Part shown: one piece after another, positions 8,502 through 18,623 of the stretch
Position numbering within the stretch: position 1 is the stretch's first letter
Layout: every line of letters begins with the position of its first letter
NCBI RefSeq assembly: GCF_013523055.1
Contig: NZ_JAAMQM010000002.1
Location: 1 to 64,000, forward strand
Length of the DNA: 64,000 bases
DNA from: Pseudomonas capeferrum
GTDB taxonomy: Bacteria; Pseudomonadota; Gammaproteobacteria; Pseudomonadales; Pseudomonadaceae
Direction: 5' to 3'
The notes under the pieces: model-generated
Told to the model about the DNA's origin: nothing
What the model saw: only the letters and a program-made list of their open reading frames with translations
Database searches by the model: none
Position numbers and translations under genes: made by a program

Positions 8502-8916
8502 AAGAAGCCGAAAGTTGCTGAGACGATTTGACGGGCGCGAGTGGTGCGGATAGCTGAAGTTGTAGCTTTGATGGACAGGATAAACAAGCCGTATAGCACA
8601 AGTGTTTTACGCTGGCCAATGTTCATCGTGGATACGTGGTTTGGATGTTGTTGCGGATTGTGAGTGACCACAAGTTCAGAGTGACGGGGTGGTTGTATGG
8701 GTAATCGGAGCAGTCTCTATTTAGGGGCTTATACAGCCGCACCCGCCAGATGCGGAAAAGCCGATTCCAAGCAGGGTATGTTCATACAACCCTAGCCTCC
8801 ACACTCAGCCAAACGCAGCCCCTTCGGCCCACCAAGACACCAAGCTTTGCGTGATAACGCAAACCCCCTTAAGATCCCCGCCCATTATCAGCCTGTCGAC
8901 ACGATCACCCTCCTTG
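8502..8916. other. Intergenic region, locally AT-richer, no gene seen
   Basis: Divergent region between the WaaZ-like gene and kdsD. It is noticeably AT-richer than its surroundings around 8500-8700. Promoters for both genes must lie here, but I could not assign boxes with confidence. Confidence 0.5.
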
Positions 8917-9849
8917 ATGAACCACCTTCCAATCGCAAGAAAATCCCTGATCGCCCAAGCCCAGGCCGTCACCCAGATGGCCGGCCGCCTGAACGATGAA
9001 TTCCAGAATGCCGTCGAATTGATCCTTGGCTGCAAAGGCCGGACAGTCGTCTGCGGCATGGGCAAATCGGGTCTGATCGGCAAGAAAATGGTCGCCACCT
9101 TCGCTTCCACCGGCACGCCGAGTTTCTTCCTGCACCCCGCCGAAGCGTTCCACGGCGATCTCGGCATGCTCAAGCCGGTCGACGTGCTGATTCTGATCAG
9201 CTACAGCGGCGAAACCGAAGAACTGATCAAGCTGATCCCGAGCGTCAAGTCGTTCGGCAACACGATCATCGCCATGACCGGCAATGGCAGCTCCACCTTG
9301 GCCAAGCATGCCGATATCTGGCTGGATATCTCAGTAGAGCGCGAAGTCTGCCCCAACAATCTGGCGCCGACGACTTCGACCCTCGCGACCATGGCGATGG
9401 GCGATGCCCTGGCAGTCGCGTTGATCGAGGCCATCGGGTTCAAACCCATGGACTTCGCGCGCTACCACCCCGGTGGCAGCCTGGGTCGCAAGTTGCTGAC
9501 TCGCGTTCGGGACGTCATGCATTCGCCAGCGCCGGTGGTCACACCCGACACCCGTTTTCATGACTGCCTGTTGGTCATGACACAGAGCCGTCTGGGTATG
9601 ACCCTGGTGATCGACCAAGACAAACTGGTCGGCATAGTCACCGACGGAGATGTCCGCCGAGCCTTGTTGGAAGACGAAGGAACCGTTGATGCCGTTGTCT
9701 CCGAATTCATGACCACCACCCCGCATACCATTGACCAGGATGCCCGGCTGGCGACGGCGGAGGCCTATATGATCGATAACAAGATTCGGGTGCTGGCAGT
9801 TACGGGGGAGGGGAATGCGGTAGTGGGTATCGTCGAGATTTTCGACTGA
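8917..9849 (+). CDS. kdsD: Arabinose-5-phosphate isomerase paralogue (KdsD/KpsF type)
   Basis: A 310-aa enzyme converting D-ribulose-5-phosphate to D-arabinose-5-phosphate, the first step towards Kdo. An N-terminal SIS domain is visible with VVCGMGKSGLIGKKMVATFASTGTPSFFLHP, the HGDLGM and SYSGETEEL motifs, and ARYHPGGSLGRKLL. Two C-terminal CBS domains begin near VRDVMHSPAPVV. The start at ATG 8917 fits the family; a frame opening at GTG 8851 is possible, and neither has a strong ribosome site. Pseudomonas normally carries kdsD in the lpt/kdsC region, so this is probably a second copy like KpsF/GutQ. Its partner is the kdsA paralogue at 10245. Confidence 0.88.
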   Translation: MNHLPIARKSLIAQAQAVTQMAGRLNDEFQNAVELILGCKGRTVVCGMGKSGLIGKKMVATFASTGTPSFFLHPAEAFHGDLGMLKPVDVLILISYSGETEELIKLIPSVKSFGNTIIAMTGNGSSTLAKHADIWLDISVEREVCPNNLAPTTSTLATMAMGDALAVALIEAIGFKPMDFARYHPGGSLGRKLLTRVRDVMHSPAPVVTPDTRFHDCLLVMTQSRLGMTLVIDQDKLVGIVTDGDVRRALLEDEGTVDAVVSEFMTTTPHTIDQDARLATAEAYMIDNKIRVLAVTGEGNAVVGIVEIFD

Positions 9850-9980
9850 CTTTACCTGTGCTCGGGTGTCTCTGATTGACTCGATATGAACGGGCATGTG
9901 TAGCCAATGCCAGTCAATTAAGGCAAAACATTCGATCTTCACAGGCTGAAGCTTATCTGAGGGGTCTCGAAGTTTTGTGA

Positions 9981-10086
9981 TGCTGATGGCCCTGTCGCGG
10001 GACTAGCCCGCTCGCCACCTGGTATGGGTTTCGCTGCACCACGCACCGGTGGCGAGCGGGCTAGTCCCGCGACAGGGCCATCAGCA
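9981..10086. repeat. REPIN inverted pair
   Basis: An inverted repeat with ends tgctgatggccctgtcgcgg and the matching tcgcgacagggccatcagca side. The cores gactagcccgctcgccac and gtggcgagcgggctagtc are separated by about 30 bases. It lies between the convergent kdsD and kdsA paralogues. The rest of 9850-10244 shows nothing else. Confidence 0.9.
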
Positions 10087-10244
10087 CCACTGAAGATTTC
10101 AGAAACCCCAGGATATGCCCCAGTATGCAAGAGCGAATTTTTTCTACTTAACTGACTGACAGTGGGCGTGTGAGCCTCTTCTGCAACCACTCGACGGCTG
10201 CTGCTCCAAACGGGCCGACATCACGATATCGACCCTTCGCAAAC

Positions 10245-11096
<852 letters not shown>

Positions 11097-11394
11097 TCAC
11101 ATATCTGGCTGAGGTGGAAAGCTCGGTTGGGGGTAGTATAACGAGCTTGCGTCAGAGGGTCAGGATTTATTGGTTGTCGGATGTGCGCGAGGGGGTCACA
11201 TATAAGCCAGAATATTGAGTCTGCTGTTCGGCTCGACGAGATGGTTTAATGATCACGGACACCTAAATGCTCGGGGTGTCAAAAAAGTTGAGCGCCATGC
11301 AAGTCTTGATAATGTTCTTGTGTAGTTGAAATGGCAGAACAGTCGGCTGTCTGTTAAGTGGCTAGAGTGTTTTGAGGGATTTTAAAATCAATAA

Positions 11395-11422
11395 TGCCCC
11401 GTGTTAAGGATCAACCGGGGCA
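11395..11422 (-). terminator. Terminator of the LPS-kinase-like gene
   Basis: Perfect 7-bp stem tgccccg / cggggca, followed on the minus strand by a T-rich run (attattgatttt). It lies just past the stop of the 11439 gene. Bases 11088-11394 form a locally AT-rich kdsA upstream region with no gene seen. Confidence 0.7.
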
Positions 11423-11438
11423 CTTGTGTGTTTTCCGA

Positions 11439-12281
11439 CTACCAATGCCGTTTCAACACACCACGGTGGAAGATCTCGCGGCGCTCGAGACGGCCAACGT
11501 CCTGGTGCTTGCTGATGTCGTAGATCTCGGAAAAGGCCGGGCGATCGAGGTGTGGGTAAGCGCCCAGTGCCGCCTCCACCAAGGCGTCGTAGTCGGCCTC
11601 GGTGATGTAGCGGTACATCTCGCGGTAATAGAAGAACCCCATCTGGAAGCCGAGCACTTCGCTGAAGTGGCTGGTTGGCTCGTAGAAGCAGTTCTCGAGG
11701 TCGATGGCGTGGGCCGGTCCGTCTCCCTTTTTGGGCAACATGACATTCGCCGCCCACAGGTCCATGTGCACGATGTCGTGCGAGTGCAATGAGGCCAGCA
11801 GCTCTAATACCGCGCTGATCAAAGGACGGATGGCCTGTGGGTCGCGTCTTATCAGCGTAAAGCCGTCGACGTGATCTTTCAGCAATTCCGTGATCAGGAA
11901 AAAGTCCTCGACCAGACCGAGGCGCGAGCGTCGATAACCGTAGCCGAGTAATCGAGGGACACGAGCGCCGCGACGATAGGCTTCGCACGTATTGATCATT
12001 TCTTCGATCGCCCAGTCATAGATGCCGCTGCGCTTGGGGTTGCCCCGATGGACGCGTAGCTTCTTCTTCAGCGAGTCCAGTTGTTCTCGTTTGGTGAACA
12101 GGGCGCTTTGCTGGCAATCCAGCGGGGCGCTGACCCGCTTGGCGGCGGCCGGGGAGTCGATCAGGCGTTCCAGGGCCGTCCGTGTGTAGGCGGGTATCTC
12201 ATCGGTGAAGTGCAAAGTGGTGCGCTGGTGGCGCACGGTGTATGGAAAATCCTTGCGCCATTGCTGGTATTGCCCTGTCAC
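11439..12281 (-). CDS. LPS kinase-like protein (InaA/Kdo-kinase family)
   Basis: A 280-aa protein kinase-like fold protein. The catalytic loop is visible as HSHDIVHMDLWAANVMLP (H-x-D-L-x4-N pattern), followed by the AIDLENC metal-binding segment. Earlier features are a basic patch LKKKLRVHRGNPKRSG and VEDFFLITELL in the hinge position. This is the layout of the WaaP/InaA/KdkA group, which phosphorylates heptose or Kdo of the LPS inner core in the cytoplasm. The adjacent Kdo synthesis paralogues fit. It is on the same strand as kdsA but separated by a terminator. The exact sugar acceptor is unknown. Confidence 0.65.
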   Translation of the reverse strand: MTGQYQQWRKDFPYTVRHQRTTLHFTDEIPAYTRTALERLIDSPAAAKRVSAPLDCQQSALFTKREQLDSLKKKLRVHRGNPKRSGIYDWAIEEMINTCEAYRRGARVPRLLGYGYRRSRLGLVEDFFLITELLKDHVDGFTLIRRDPQAIRPLISAVLELLASLHSHDIVHMDLWAANVMLPKKGDGPAHAIDLENCFYEPTSHFSEVLGFQMGFFYYREMYRYITEADYDALVEAALGAYPHLDRPAFSEIYDISKHQDVGRLERREIFHRGVLKRHW

Positions 12282-12442
12282 TGAGTCCTCGCACGGTGTT
12301 GAATCGATATTGTTGTGCCGGGGATTTTACACATGCGTGGGATTAATCCTATAAGAAACGGACTTTTCTATCGGCGGTATCGCTCGGCTCGTTGGGCTGC
12401 GCTGTCGCGTAGAGAGCAAAGCCCTCAAGCGCGGTGAATATT

Positions 12443-12557
12443 CTGTGGGAGCGGCGGTTCGCCGATGCGATTTACCCGCGAAGCAGGCACCGCGGGTTAT
12501 GGCACCGGCTTCGCCGGTTCGCGGGTAAATCGCATCGGTGAACCGCCGCTCCCACAG
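12443..12557. repeat. Long inverted repeat of the 'ctgtgggagcgg' type
   Basis: A near-perfect inverted repeat. The left arm is ctgtgggagcggcggttc ... gatgcgatttacccgcgaa. The right arm is ttcgcgggtaaatcgcatc ... gaaccgccgctcccacag. A small inner hairpin (gcaccggcttcgccgg) is present. It belongs to a different REP family from the one at 7.5 and 10.0 kb. Other sequence in 12282-12740 shows no gene. Confidence 0.9.
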
Positions 12558-12808
12558 GGACCTGCTAAATAAATGAGTTAGCGTTGTTCTATGAGAGCGT
12601 AATTACACAGCTGGAATACAGCGTCCTCCTACGTGTCTCTGTTATGGCCTTCTCGGAACGTCCCAGTACAGTAGCAACGATGCAATCTTCAGATTTTCCT
12701 TATTCTTGTAGTCCATTTCCCAAACATACTCTTACCGCCTTTGCGCTTTTGCAGTGATTTCCTTGGGCCTCTAGTCCCGCTGGGTCATTACCAATCCAAC
12801 GACCGGTT

Positions 12809-13108
12809 TTGGCAGGCCGCCCAACTGGCCTTTCCACGCTGCAGTCCATCGGCGTTGGCACCTTCGACGAAGGGGCTGACGAGAGTATTGGGCACCGGCT
12901 GTTTCGTGTGGTGCCGGGGCATGACCTGGACTATGTACTGGAGCAGTCGTTATTGATGATGGGTTGCGTGTACAAGCTGACGCGTGAAGCCAGCCTTGCG
13001 CCGGACGACACCTTGGTGCTGGCGGCGTATTACCTGAGCGGAATGGCCAAGGCGTTGATCGAGGATATGGCGTTGGCGCGCACGTTGGGTTTCGAGGGGG
13101 AGGGATAG
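12809..13108 (+). pseudogene. DUF3077-like small protein, 5' end apparently lost
   Basis: The frame encodes about 85 recognisable residues beginning near SIGVGTFDEGADESIG. It continues through RLFRVVPGHDLDYVLEQSLLMMGCVY to YYLSGMAKALIEDMALARTLGF. This resembles the small Pseudomonas DUF3077 family of unknown role. The frame is open back to a stop at 12755-12757, but the upstream part lacks an ATG with a ribosome site; the TTG at 12809 is the only listed start. I think the N-terminus was lost. The call is tentative, since a TTG-started gene remains possible. Confidence 0.45.
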
Positions 13109-13200
13109 TGGTGGAGCGAATCTACAGGGCGATGATCGGCGCGTTCATGGGGGGGTGGTTCGGTGTTTCCATGACTAACGGATCGCCCTGACAGGATTCA

Positions 13201-14424
13201 TTACCAGGCGAGTCCTTCGGCCTCGATCGCAGGGCAAGCCAGCTCCCACCGGTTTAGTGCAAGCTGTGAGAAGGCGCACGATGCCAAAACTATGGTTTTG
13301 TACAGTCCGGATAGAGCCTGTTGGTTACAGGCAAGCCAGCCCCCATCGGTTTAGTGCAAGCTGTGAGAAGGCGCACGATGCCAAAACTATGGTTTTGTAC
13401 AGTCCGGATAGAGCATGTTGGTTACAGGCAAGCCAGCCCCCATCGGTTTAGTGCAAGCTGTGAGAAGGCGCACGACGTCAAAACTATGGTTTTGTACAGT
13501 CCGATAGAGCATGTTGTTACAGGCAAGCCAGCTCCCACCGGTTTAGTGCAAGCTGTGAGAAGGCGCACGACGCCAAAACTATGGTTTTGTACAGTCCGAA
13601 TAGAGCCTGTTGGTTACAGGCAAGCCAGCCCCCACCGGTTTAGTGCAAGCTGTGAGAAAGCGCACGATGCCAAAACTATGGTTTTGTACAGTCCGGATAG
13701 AGCCTGTTGGTTACAGGCAAGCCAGCCCCCATCGGTTTAGTGCAAGCTGTGAGAAGGCGCACGACGCCAAAACTATGGTTTTGTACAGTCCGAATAGAGC
13801 CTGTTGGTTACAGGCAAGCCAGCTCCCACCGGTTTAGTGCAAGCTGTGAGAAGGCGCACGATGCCAAAACTATGGTTTTGTACAGTCCGAATAGAGCCTG
13901 TTGGTTACAGGCAAGCCAGCTCCCATCGGTTCAGTGCAAGCTGTGAGAAGGCGCACGACGCCAAAACTATGGTTTTGTACAGTCCGAATAGAGCCTGTTG
14001 GTTACAGGCAAGCCAGCTCCCACCGGTTTAATGCAAGCTGTGAGAAGGCGCACGACGCCAAAACTATGGTTTGTACAGTCCGAATAGAGCCTGTTGGTTA
14101 CAAGCAAGCCAGCTCCCACCGGTTCAGTGCAAGCTGTGAGAAGGCGCACGACGCCAAAACTATGGTTTTGTACAGTCCGAATAGAGCCCTGTTGGTTACA
14201 GGCAAGCCAGCTCCCACCGGTTTAATGCAAGCTGTGAGAAGGCGCACGACGCCAAAACTATGGTTTGTACAGTCCGAATAGAGCCTGTTGGTTACAAGCA
14301 AGCCAGCTCCCATCGGGTTCTGTACCAAACCAGAGCATTAGCATCGTGCACTTTCTCACGGTTTGCACTGAACCGGTGGGAGCTGGCTTGCCCTGCGATC
14401 GAGTCCGAAGGACTCGCCTGGTAA
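13201..14424. repeat. 97-bp tandem array (11 copies) inside a split REP doublet
   Basis: Eleven direct copies are marked by aagctgtgagaa at about 13261, 13358, 13455, 13550, 13647, 13744, 13841, 13938, 14035, 14131 and 14229. Each unit holds a REP core (caagccagctcccaccggtt) and a perfect hairpin caaaac-tatg-gttttg. The array is bounded by an inverted repeat of about 84 bp: ttaccaggcgagtccttcgg at 13201 and its complement ending at 14424. Frames running through the array give only periodic peptides and are not genes. Confidence 0.92.
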
Positions 14425-14515
14425 TACAACATGCTCATTCAACGCAGAAGCTGGGGTTACACATGACCCAGAAAAACGTCGGAAGGCCTCGAAAATCCCG
14501 ACCAACCTGCGTCGC

Positions 14516-15409
14516 TCATAGCCGATGATGCTCCCGCAAGAAATCAATGAACACCCGCACCCGCGCCGGCATTGCCGGACCACCCACGAACACCGCGTGG
14601 ATCGGCTCCTTGTCCCCAGGGTTGTACGCCTCCAGCAACGGCACCAACCGACCGCTCTTCAGATCCTCAGCCACGCTGAAGACACCGATGCGCGCGATAC
14701 CGGCCCCAAGTCGGGCCAACTGTGCCAGTGCCTCGCCGCTGCTGCATTCGATAGTCCCGGCGACCTTCAGTGAAAAACCTTGCCCATCACGACTGAACGG
14801 CCAGTCGGGTGCGGTCCGCACGAAGTTGAATCGCAGACAGTTGTGCCGAACCAAGTCTTCAGGTTCACGAGGCGTGCCGTGACGTTCCAGATACGCCGGC
14901 GAAGCGACGATGACTTGGCCAGTACCGCCAATGCAGCGAGCGCTCAGGGGGCTGTCCGGCAAATGACCGAAGCGCAACGCGACATCGGCTTCCCCGCCCA
15001 GGATGTCGACGACTTCATCGCCCAGCGTCAGGTCCACCAATACCTCCGGATAACGAGCGCTGAACGCCGCCACCAAGGGCACGATGGTCAACCGACCGTG
15101 GCCAAGCGCCGCGCTGACCCTCAGTCGACCTCTCGGCACGCCTTGGTCAGTGATGGCTTCCTCGACCTCGGCCATGTCGGCAAGGATGCGCCGCGCAGCG
15201 CGTAGATAGGCCTCGCCCTCGGCGGTCAGGGTGATCGCCCGGGTGGTACGTAGCAGCAAGCGGGTACCCAGGCGCTGTTCGGTACGCGCGATGACCCGGC
15301 TGACCGCAGAGGGTGTCAGCCCCAACGCCCGGGCCGCAGCGGACAAGCTCCCTTCCTGCGCCACCTTGGCGAACACCTCCATCTCCCCGGATCGCCCGCT
15401 GATATCCAT
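14516..15409 (-). CDS. LysR-family regulator of the adjacent MFS transporter
   Basis: A 297-aa LysR-type transcription factor. The N-terminal winged helix-turn-helix is clear (FAKVAQEGSLSAAARALGLTPSAVSRVIARTEQRLGTRLL), followed by a substrate-binding domain ending in VFIDFLREHHRL. The start at ATG 15409 has GAGG five bases upstream; a longer frame adds 12 unlikely residues. It diverges from the MFS gene at 15504 across 94 bp, so it probably controls that transporter. The inducer is unknown. Confidence 0.88.
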   Translation of the reverse strand: MDISGRSGEMEVFAKVAQEGSLSAAARALGLTPSAVSRVIARTEQRLGTRLLLRTTRAITLTAEGEAYLRAARRILADMAEVEEAITDQGVPRGRLRVSAALGHGRLTIVPLVAAFSARYPEVLVDLTLGDEVVDILGGEADVALRFGHLPDSPLSARCIGGTGQVIVASPAYLERHGTPREPEDLVRHNCLRFNFVRTAPDWPFSRDGQGFSLKVAGTIECSSGEALAQLARLGAGIARIGVFSVAEDLKSGRLVPLLEAYNPGDKEPIHAVFVGGPAMPARVRVFIDFLREHHRL

Positions 15410-15503
15410 TTGTGCCTCTGACGCAAAGGTGTTTGCCCGCGACACGGGCTACCGCTTGAAAAGATCTGATCGTACCATTCCCCGCACAGATAAGGAGTCG
15501 TTC

Positions 15504-16691
15504 ATGCGTATCAATCCACCCTTGGTAGCCCTGTCCATCGGTGCCTTCGGCATCGGTGTCACCGAGTTCGCCCCCATGGGCATGCTGCCCAGTATCGCCG
15601 CGGACCTGGGCGTATCGATCCCCGCGGCGGGGCTGCTGGTCAGCGCCTACGCCCTCGGCGTGCTGATCGGCGCGCCCTTGATGACACTGGCCACGGTCAG
15701 GGTTCCAAGGCGCTACCTGCTGATCGGCCTGATGGCCATTTTCGCGCTGGGCAACCTCATGTCGGCGCTGGCAACCGATTACCAGAGCCTGCTCGTCGCC
15801 CGCGTGGTGACCTCGCTCAACCATGGCGCGTTCTTCGGGGTCGGCTCGATCGTGGCGGCCAGCGTGGTACCGCCGGAGAAGCGTGCAGGCGCCGTGGCAG
15901 CCATGTTCATGGGGCTCACGCTGGCGACCATCGGCGGGGTGCCGTTGGCCACCTGGTTCGGCGAGTTGATGGGTTGGCGCACCGCGTTCTGGGGCATCGC
16001 CGGCCTGGGTGTCGTGGCGATGGTCGCGCTCTGGTTCGCCCTGCCCGATATGCCCCTGCCTGAAAACGACGGGGTACTGGCCGAGATCCGCGTGCTGGGC
16101 CGTGGGCCAGTGCTGGCGGCGCTGGCGCTGACCGTCGTCGGCTCGGCGGCGATGTTTACCGTCTTCACCTACATCGCGCCGATCCTGCACAGCGAGACCC
16201 ATGCCTCCACCACCTTCATCACCGGCATGCTGGTGCTGTTCGGGGTCGGCCTGACCTTGGGCAACGTGTGGGGCGGCAAGGCCGCGGACCGTTCGATCGA
16301 TCGCACCTTGATCGTCTCGCTGGTCGTGTTGATCGCCGTATTGCTGGCGTTCTCGGTACTGATGCGCTGGCAGTTGCCGACCGCGCTGGCGATCCTGGTC
16401 TGGGGCGCCGCCAGCTTCGCCTTGGTACCGCCTTTGCAGATGCGGGTCATGGAGGCGGCCAAGGATGCGCCCAACCTGGCATCCGCGGTGAATATCGGCG
16501 CGTTCAATTTCGGCAATGCGATCGGTGCCGCGCTGGGCGGTGCCGTGATCAATGCAGGGCTGGGGTATCCGGCGATTTCGCTCGCTGGCGCGATGATGGC
16601 GGGGTTGGGGCTGGTGATGGTGCTGATGTTTGGCTGGCGTTCGCGGCGTGTTGTGGCGGGTGGGGGAGGCAAGTCGAGCGCAGTGGCGTAG
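15504..16691 (+). CDS. MFS drug/sugar efflux transporter (AraJ/YdhP type)
   Basis: A 395-aa major facilitator with about 12 hydrophobic helices. It opens with MRINPPLVALSIGAFGIGVTEF, typical of the AraJ/YdhP DHA1 group. The motif-A region reads GAPLMTLATVRVPRRYLL, and TM4-TM5 carry LVARVVTSLNHGAFFGVG. The start at 15504 has AAGGAG upstream; the longer frame reaching back to 15231 overlaps the divergent regulator and is rejected. These pumps export sugars, drugs or metabolites by proton antiport; the substrate here is not evident. Confidence 0.88.
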   Translation: MRINPPLVALSIGAFGIGVTEFAPMGMLPSIAADLGVSIPAAGLLVSAYALGVLIGAPLMTLATVRVPRRYLLIGLMAIFALGNLMSALATDYQSLLVARVVTSLNHGAFFGVGSIVAASVVPPEKRAGAVAAMFMGLTLATIGGVPLATWFGELMGWRTAFWGIAGLGVVAMVALWFALPDMPLPENDGVLAEIRVLGRGPVLAALALTVVGSAAMFTVFTYIAPILHSETHASTTFITGMLVLFGVGLTLGNVWGGKAADRSIDRTLIVSLVVLIAVLLAFSVLMRWQLPTALAILVWGAASFALVPPLQMRVMEAAKDAPNLASAVNIGAFNFGNAIGAALGGAVINAGLGYPAISLAGAMMAGLGLVMVLMFGWRSRRVVAGGGGKSSAVA

Positions 16692-16848
16692 GTTGGTTCT
16701 TGCTTGAGAGGAGCTGGCTTGCGGAGGTCGGTCCGTTGCTCGAGGCCATCATGCTTGATCTGTTGTGGTTTAAAGCAGCGCTTGAGGCTTCCCTTGACCG
16801 CTAACCATATCGTCATGGAGCATTTCCCTCCCAGACAAGGATGAATAC

Positions 16849-17472
16849 ATGATACGGATACTAGGCAGGGCTACCTCCATCAATGTGCGCAAGGTGCTAT
16901 GGACATGCGCCGAGATTGGCATCTCTTTCGAGCAGGAAGACTGGGGCACAGGTTTCGAATCGACCCAGACGCCTGAATTCCTGGCGCTGAACCCGAATGC
17001 CATGATGCCCGTCATCCAGGATGGCGATTTCACGCTGTGGGAATCGAATTCCATCATTCGCTACCTGGCAACGCGGTACGGCGACACTGCTCTCTATCCG
17101 GTCGAAGCAAGAGCAAGGGCGAAAGTCGATCAGTGGATCGATTGGCAGGCTTCGGATCTGAACCGGTCCTGGAGCTATGCGTTCATGTCGCTGGTCCGTC
17201 ATTCTCCCTTGCATCAGGACGCTCAGGCACTCATGGCAGGATGTGCGGAGTGGTCCAGGTACATGCGGATTCTGGATCGGCAGCTCGAGTCGACCGGGGG
17301 TTACGTTGCTGGTGACCAGTTTTCGCTGGCGGACATACCCATTGGCCTGTCCGTCAATCGGTGGTTTGAAACGCCTTTCGATCGGCCTGGCTTGCCGGTG
17401 GTAAGTTCCTATTACGAGCGGTTGAGCCAGCGAGCCGGGTTTTGCCGGTATGGGAGAAACGGGGTGCCTTGA
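16849..17472 (+). CDS. Glutathione S-transferase family protein
   Basis: A 207-aa cytoplasmic GST. The N-terminal thioredoxin-like domain begins [18 protein letters not shown], with the PVI motif and [15 protein letters not shown] giving the glutathione-binding Glu-Ser pair. The C-terminal helical domain includes [10 protein letters not shown] (N-capping box). Length is normal. The active Ser/Tyr cannot be assigned surely. It stands alone, downstream of the MFS gene on the same strand with 157 bp between. Confidence 0.85.
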   Translation: MIRILGRATSINVRKVLWTCAEIGISFEQEDWGTGFESTQTPEFLALNPNAMMPVIQDGDFTLWESNSIIRYLATRYGDTALYPVEARARAKVDQWIDWQASDLNRSWSYAFMSLVRHSPLHQDAQALMAGCAEWSRYMRILDRQLESTGGYVAGDQFSLADIPIGLSVNRWFETPFDRPGLPVVSSYYERLSQRAGFCRYGRNGVP

Positions 17473-17591
17473 GGTGCCTTACTGACAGATACCAGTGCCA
17501 TACGAACCGAATGTTGTACCTTGCGACACTGGCTGCAGTGACAAAGAGTCACTGCTCTTGGCGCCGCGACCAGCTAATGGCTGACCGCTGC

Positions 17592-17822
17592 TCAAACCAC
17601 CCCATCAGGCGGCGTTCTACCCTCAACAACGCAACCCAGATTGATCGCCGCCGTGCGCGCCATCAGCTCCCGTGCCTCGCGGGTCGCTGAACCGATATGA
17701 GGCAGCGCCAACAGCTTGTTCAACTCCAACAAAGGAGAATCGGCGGGCAACGGTTCCTGGGCGAACACATCCAGCGCCGCCCCACGGATGGCATGTCGTT
17801 GGAGCGCATCGATCAGGGCCGC
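17592..17822 (-). pseudogene. C-terminal remnant of a D-2-hydroxyacid dehydrogenase
   Basis: About 77 residues remain, starting at [20 protein letters not shown] and including [22 protein letters not shown] and the terminal stop. These are the NAD-domain end of the GhrB/SerA-like family. More than three quarters of the gene, including the Rossmann GxGxxG, is missing. Sequence upstream on this strand switches abruptly to antisense of a LysR gene at about 17820, which marks a deletion junction. Confidence 0.8.
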
Positions 17823-18623
17823 ACGCCAGTTGCATGTCACCCATGGCGCGGTGAGTCGGCAGGTGAGGCTGCTGGAGGACGCCATAGGCGTCGAGCTGTT
17901 CGAGCGACGTAACCGGGCGATCTTTCTCAATGACGCCGGCAGGGAGCTGTTCAACGTCACCAGGTCCTTGTTCGAGCAACTGGAAAGCACCGTTCCCCGG
18001 CTGCAGAAAGGCGTTCGTGAAGAAGTGCTGGTGATCTCCTGCGAGCCGACCATCGCAATGAAATGGCTGATTCCGCGCTTGCCTGATTTCCAGGCCGCCC
18101 AACCGCACCTGCAGCTGCAACTCCTTGCCGCGGGCGGTCCCATAGACTTCGCTCGATCAGGCGTCGATCTGGCGGTGCGTCGCGATGATTTCTACTGGGA
18201 CGCGTCGATCCACTGCGAGACGATCTGCGAAGAATGGATCGGTCCGGTCTGTACCCCGGCTTCGTATCCGCAAGGTGGCCGGCTCGATGGCATGCGCCTG
18301 CTCCATAGCAAGACGCGCCCGTTGGCCTGGGAAAGCTGGTTGCGCCTGTCGGGGACGGCGGCACCGAATGCGACCAGGCTCGACTACGAGCATTTCTACT
18401 TGTGCCTCCAGGCCGCGGCGGGGTCAGCATGGCGTCGTTGCTCATGGTTCAGGACGAGGTCGAGTGCGGGCAGTTGATCGCCCCGTTCGGCTTCATGCGG
18501 GACGGGGCGATCAACTGCCTGCTGTCGCCGCGCCCGCTCGAGGAAAGCGCCAAGTGCCAGGTGTTCCGCGATTGGATCACCGCCCAGATGGCGCGCGGCA
18601 TCCGGCGGATAGAAGAGGTCTGA
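17818..18623 (+). pseudogene. LysR (GcvA-like) regulator remnant, 5' truncated and frameshifted
   Basis: Recognisable LysR sequence starts inside the helix-turn-helix ([20 protein letters not shown]) without the first ~25 residues. It runs through the effector domain to LCLQAAAG near 18420. There the frame shifts to another frame, continuing SMASLLMVQDEVECGQLIAP to a stop at 18623. It is therefore broken twice. The gene was presumably divergent from the dehydrogenase whose remnant abuts it. Confidence 0.82.

Noticed and set aside
13257..14281. Plus-strand frames over the 97-bp array that look like a repeat protein
   Set aside because: Unit length 97 is not a multiple of three, so the frames are patched; the DNA is a REP-derived minisatellite. 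It is also not a CRISPR: there are no unique spacers between short repeats.
13201..14424. Possible CRISPR array
   Set aside because: The whole 97-bp unit repeats, including the part that would be the spacer, and no cas gene is near.
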